Below are positions 60,471-64,000 of a stretch of DNA of 64,000 bases, one piece after another. Below the pieces are notes generated by a model, which worked only from the letters and a program-made list of their open reading frames with translations, was not told the origin of the DNA and did not search any database. The stretch comes from Pardosa pseudoannulata. Lineage: Eukaryota; Arthropoda; Arachnida; Araneae; Lycosidae. A program made the translations under genes and the position numbers. The stretch is taken from contig CM063510.1 of NCBI GenBank assembly GCA_032207245.1, forward strand, positions 164,054,040-164,118,039, in the 5' to 3' direction. Position 1 is the first letter of the stretch. The number at the start of each line of letters is the position of its first letter.

Positions 60471-60999
60471 TTTGATCCAGAATTAAGGCGAATAAAAACT
60501 GTCTTCTTGATAATAATACGTTTATTAAACCATCGTTAAAGTAAAACTGTAAAACTTCCGCCATTTTCACTATTAGTGGCAGAGACGCCTACGTTGTTGA
60601 CATCTCCATGTTCACAAGTTGACTGATAAAGACAAGCTCATAAATTGTTAAATGCTCTGCCTGATCATATATGTATAAACCAAAAATATTTATTTATGAA
60701 GAGAACCAAAAGGTTATTCTGCTTACTTAACTATATTTAGATAACTCCTTTACGCAATTTAGTTTAATATCTGTTTCATCATATGATTAAACTCATGATC
60801 TAATCGGCTATCTGTTTTTCTCACTCACAGAATTTATAAACAAATGAAGAACGTTTTTAGTAATGGGCTAGAGATACATTGTTTCCAAAGACAAAACAGT
60901 CTTTATCTGAAAATTACACAATTATGTTTCTAAGCTAACGACTTGACTGTTTCTAGACAGTTAGCATTCTAACGAGTTTGCTGTGCGTCTCTCACTCAC
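60471..60999. other. Mixed-composition DNA, no gene seen
   Basis: Slightly less AT-rich than its surroundings around 60540-60640 (gtggcagagacgcctacg), but no open frame or repeat partner was found. Confidence 0.3.
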
Positions 61000-61091
61000 G
61001 TACGCACACACAATACACGCACATAACGCACACACACGCACACACACGCACACACACGCACACAAACATACACACACACATACACAATACA

Positions 61092-61189
<98 letters not shown>

Positions 61190-61195
61190 TTATAA
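61000..61195. repeat. Compound (AC)n/(GCAC)n then (AT)n microsatellite
   Basis: cacacacgcac units pass into a long AT tract with a single tatta break near 61133. Overlapping frames on both strands are His/Thr and Tyr/Ile repeats from the microsatellite. Confidence 0.95.
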
Positions 61196-61534
61196 TTAAA
61201 GTAATACACATGCATGCATTAACGTCCTATATTATGTTTAACCATACAAATAAACGTTATTTAATAATGATTACACAATTTGCATGAAAGAAAATATAAA
61301 GTATTCCAGACATATTAGTGTCAAATTTAACACAATTCTTTTAAGAATTCTTTAGATCATGTGTTTTAACTCTTTAAAATTTTTAAAAATATCTAAATTA
61401 ATGCCTATTTGCCTTCATTACTCCTAACTTATTAAATTACTTTTTAAAATTAACGTAACATAAAACTAGATGCAAGCAAACAAAATGGTTTGTTACATTT
61501 TATGGGAAAGGGAAAGCACAAAACAAAAGATCTT

Positions 61535-61815
61535 GCTTTGATTAATTACGGTTGAACATCTCATCAATTCTTATTCCACACAAATAAGTGAATAAACCAT
61601 AAATAAAACACTACTACACACCTGCATAGCACAAACAGTGGCGCAAGCATTTTTCGTGATTATAATATTACTTAATACGAGCTTTTGACGTTTTATATAC
61701 TTAATTAACAAAGGCTTCTTAAATAAAACTTTCTTTTTTCTTTTCAGTTCCCCAAACACGCTCTTTAATGATGCCGAACTATTTCGAAAGCACAAATCTG
61801 AGATGATTAAATTAC
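61535..61815 (+). repeat. Diverged interspersed repeat, copy 3 of 3
   Basis: Collinear with 59195-59465: tttgattaattacggttgaacatctcatc, acttaattaacaa, aataaaactttc, ctttaatgatgccgaactatttcgaaag and tgagatgatta. Confidence 0.75.
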
Positions 61816-61849
61816 CATATTTATAATGATAAAAGAACATTTATTATTG

Positions 61850-63000
61850 TTCTAGATAATGTAGAACGACTTTGAAGATTTTTTTCTAGTTTGGAATGTT
61901 TTGATGATATTAAAATACATTCGCCGGGAAGCATTGTTCAAATTCATAAGGGAGACACAAAGATTAATTTCATGAAACGCTGCAGTTGGAAACAACTGAG
62001 AAGAATGAAAACAGTGTGAGAGAAAACATGTTTTTAAACTATTCAATTGTATGAAAAAAAAATCAGCAGTATCGTTTTAAAAAGTAATTTTAAATTGAAT
62101 AATATTATATTTTACTATATGAACTGTTCTATTGTATCATAATTGTATCCTATTAAATATTATTACAAATATATATGGTATATTGTATCTCCACCATGTA
62201 AAGTTTAAAATCCCAAAATGATAATTCCTCTATATAATTTTGCCAAAGTATGGCTAAATTGTTAGGGAGTAGATATTTGGTTCTATATTTCGTGGGTTCC
62301 AGTCCTTATAGACTTTATAGACATATGAATCTAACGGAAAAATTATTTTATATTTGCGATTTCAGATTTAAACAGTTCACATACGTTGCCGTTATTAACA
62401 GTACGAGTCTTAAGTTCCATCTTTTTCTATGTGTTTTGCCAAGCAATATGTCTATAAGATCATTAATTTATTTGATGTCAGGCTCCATCATTTAATGAAG
62501 CAAACAGAGGCTCAGAACATTAAAATTCATCGTTGTTAATAATCGCATAAATTTGCATTTGTAACAAACTGACTTTTCACGATTGCACGATTATTTTCCT
62601 GCCATCGATTTACTTTCTTTTCCTTCTTTTTAAATTTTTACTTGTCTCATTACATAAATTTCTATAACCCTTCTGATACTTGGTAGGCATGTTTGACGGA
62701 AATATGACAGAAATATAATACCCCATTTACAGTACTAAAATAATTGTTACCAATTATTTGTCTAACGAACGAAATTTTGTTGTGAGATGTGCAGTTGTGA
62801 CTTCCTTGTACGATTTAAAGACTGTATTGTAATCTATCAAAATTTCTGTGTTTGCATTTCAACGGAAATGTCTATCAAACTTACTTTGCTAATTATGGCT
62901 ACATTCATTTTAATTCACTACTTATCGACAAATATATATCGATATTTTTTATCATGCAAATTATATTTCTTACATATTTTTATCTCTCTCGATTTGTATA
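61850..63000. other. AT-rich DNA, no gene established
   Basis: Frames of 64-97 codons at 61852-62046 (-), 62250-62495 (+) and 62787-63080 (+) show no recognisable domain. The last runs into a tRNA-like repeat. Confidence 0.35.
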
Positions 63001-63002
63001 TT

Positions 63003-63077
63003 AAATTTACTCAGGGTTTGAATCCGCACCCTCCAAGTGAAAAGCGACGTATCAACCACTTTACCGTCCAGACGACA
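63003..63077 (-). mobile_element. tRNA-like SINE head (family C, copy 1)
   Basis: On the minus strand tggacggtaaagtggttga resembles an A box. ggattcaaacc at the B-box position starts 45 bp later, the normal tRNA spacing. The middle (cgtcgcttttcacttgg) resembles a tRNA-Glu-type anticodon arm, but no cloverleaf acceptor stem forms, so this is not a functional tRNA. A diverged second copy is at 63901-63953, on the other side of the mariner. Confidence 0.5.
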
Positions 63078-63096
63078 TAATGTCTTAGCTCTTTTA

Positions 63097-63852
63097 CGAG
63101 GGCTTGAACTTTAATAGTGGCAACTATTTATTTACATGGAATACAAAATTTATTCATGTCACCATGTTTTATAATCCTTCAGTATAGTTGCCAGCATTGT
63201 GTATAACTCATTTCCAACGATGTAGAAGTCGAAGAACACCTGTAGCAGTGTCTGTACGGTTGATAGTTCGTTCGAATGGACTGATCTATTGCCTCAAGAA
63301 TCTCTTGAAAAGTTCTGAAGTCTATGAGGTTTCTTCATCTTAGGAATTAAGTCAAAGTCCCAAGGGCTTGGTCTGGAGTGTATTTTGGATGGTAAAACAC
63401 GTCAGATGGCATCGATAATAATCTATTAGTACTGCAACATCATGCACTTCTGTTTCGCTGACGCTAGGACGACCTGGCCGATGCATGTCTGCAATTTGGC
63501 GTCCTTCACAAAGGCTTTTACCCATCTTGCTACAGTTCTGTAAGGCAATGCAGATTCCCCACAAGCCTTTTAAAACCCTAGATGACATTGTCGGGTTGTA
63601 AGAGATTAAAGTTTTATCCAACTTCATTGTTCTTGTTATGAAAACATCCTGACATTACTCACTTTAAAACACAAGCTAATACAAGGATCATTTCTTCGCG
63701 TCACTCCGCATGCGCGTAACGTCGAAAGGACGAGCCTTTTTTGTTGTGAGATAAGGTAGGTATATAGGTCATGTATGAATACGCGACATTTTTTGGTTTG
63801 GTTGCGTAGCGTTTTTAAAGCAGTGTTGCCACTATTAAAGTTCCAAATCTTG
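63097..63852 (-). mobile_element. Mariner deletion derivative, same family as 44575-46159
   Basis: Termini cgagggcttgaactttaatagtggcaac (left) and the inverse ttgccactattaaagttccaaatcttg (right) are each bordered by TA (63095-63096 and 63853-63854). At 756 bp it is about half the size of an intact mariner. Its interior aligns with the first copy: ccagcatt, gatgtagaagtcg, gaacacctgtag and gttgatagttcg. It lacks the nested MITE, so it preserves the empty site. Confidence 0.88.
63200..63627 (-). pseudogene. Mariner transposase remnant, N-terminus fused to C-terminus by deletion
   Basis: From ATG at 63625-63627 the minus strand reads MKLDKTLISYN, then a helix-turn-helix remnant, DMHRPGRPSVSETEVHDVAV, and after a deletion junction near 63410-63430 joins directly to the C-terminal region. 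The latter, in a shifted frame, corresponds to the PSPWDFDLIPKMKK segment near the last catalytic Asp. The first two catalytic Asp residues are gone. Non-functional. Confidence 0.8.
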
Positions 63853-63900
63853 TATTTGTATAGCTATGGCTCTGTAAAATTTATTTCAATATAATACAAG

Positions 63901-63953
63901 ATTTGCATCCACACCCTTCAATGGAACCATAGAAAACGTCAATCATATTACAA
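63901..63953 (-). mobile_element. tRNA-like SINE fragment (family C, copy 2)
   Basis: tttgcatccacacccttcaatgg...cgtcaatcatattac aligns with tttgaatccgcaccctccaagtg...cgtatcaaccacttta at 63018-63063. It is short and diverged. Confidence 0.4.
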
Positions 63954-64000
63954 CATTACATAAAGTCGTACCTCTAGTTTATTTATATAGCTATAACTTT

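Noticed and set aside
60978..61211. Overlapping frames on both strands
   Set aside because: Translations of a compound (AC)n/(AT)n microsatellite.
63003..63077. Functional tRNA gene
   Set aside because: Box spacing fits, but no acceptor stem pairs and the T arm is degenerate.

Overview
This is a nuclear, intergenic or heterochromatic window from an AT-rich animal genome. The transposon set fits an arthropod: DD34D mariner, Tc1-type and piggyBac-type transposase remnants, a Ty1/copia LTR element whose primer site matches the initiator-Met half-tRNA type known from Drosophila copia, tRNA-derived SINEs, and long (AT)n/(AC)n microsatellites. A chelicerate, perhaps a spider, is my best guess from the flavour of the mariner and Tc1 peptides; this is inference only. 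I find no convincing intact host gene, rRNA gene, functional tRNA gene or CRISPR array.

Layout. 1-21649 is one uninterrupted tandem satellite array: 174-bp monomers, about 124 copies, all in one orientation, open at the left edge of the window. It stops abruptly inside a monomer and is followed by about 370 bp of more GC-rich DNA, then AT-rich DNA with microsatellites (22-25 kb). 25-28 kb holds a cluster of GAGTCAA-type motifs and two SINE-like units. 27706-33105 is a full-length copia element with two LTRs, a 5-bp target-site duplication (gaata), a primer site and a polypurine tract; its coding region is broken by nonsense and frameshift changes. 34.8-37.4 kb holds a decayed piggyBac transposase between two direct repeats, then a perfect 100-bp tandem duplication. 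38.0-38.9 kb is an A-rich tract with 719 bp free of G on the + strand. 39.4-41.6 kb is a 1.18-kb tandem duplication carrying TGACGTCA palindromes.

42-51 kb is a nest of transposons: SINE copies; an internally deleted mariner that contains a CCCTTTA-ended (piggyBac-like) MITE, which in turn contains a SINE; a Tc1 fragment; a 418-bp triplicate; and a 1.6-kb foldback element. 53.5-56.9 kb is the most interesting unit. A 2.9-kb transposon with about 820-bp terminal inverted repeats, GTAA target duplications and a decayed protein carrying a HGKGPCDGVGG signature has inserted into an older Tc1/mariner-like element. I recognise the protein only as a recurrent, unnamed arthropod transposon protein. 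57-64 kb is AT-rich, with microsatellites, a diverged repeat family, tRNA-like SINE heads and a second deletion derivative of the same mariner.

No genes here work together as a pathway. The window records satellite homogenisation next to layers of nested transposon insertion. Many coding breaks fall at or near homopolymers, so some may be assembly indels rather than real mutations.
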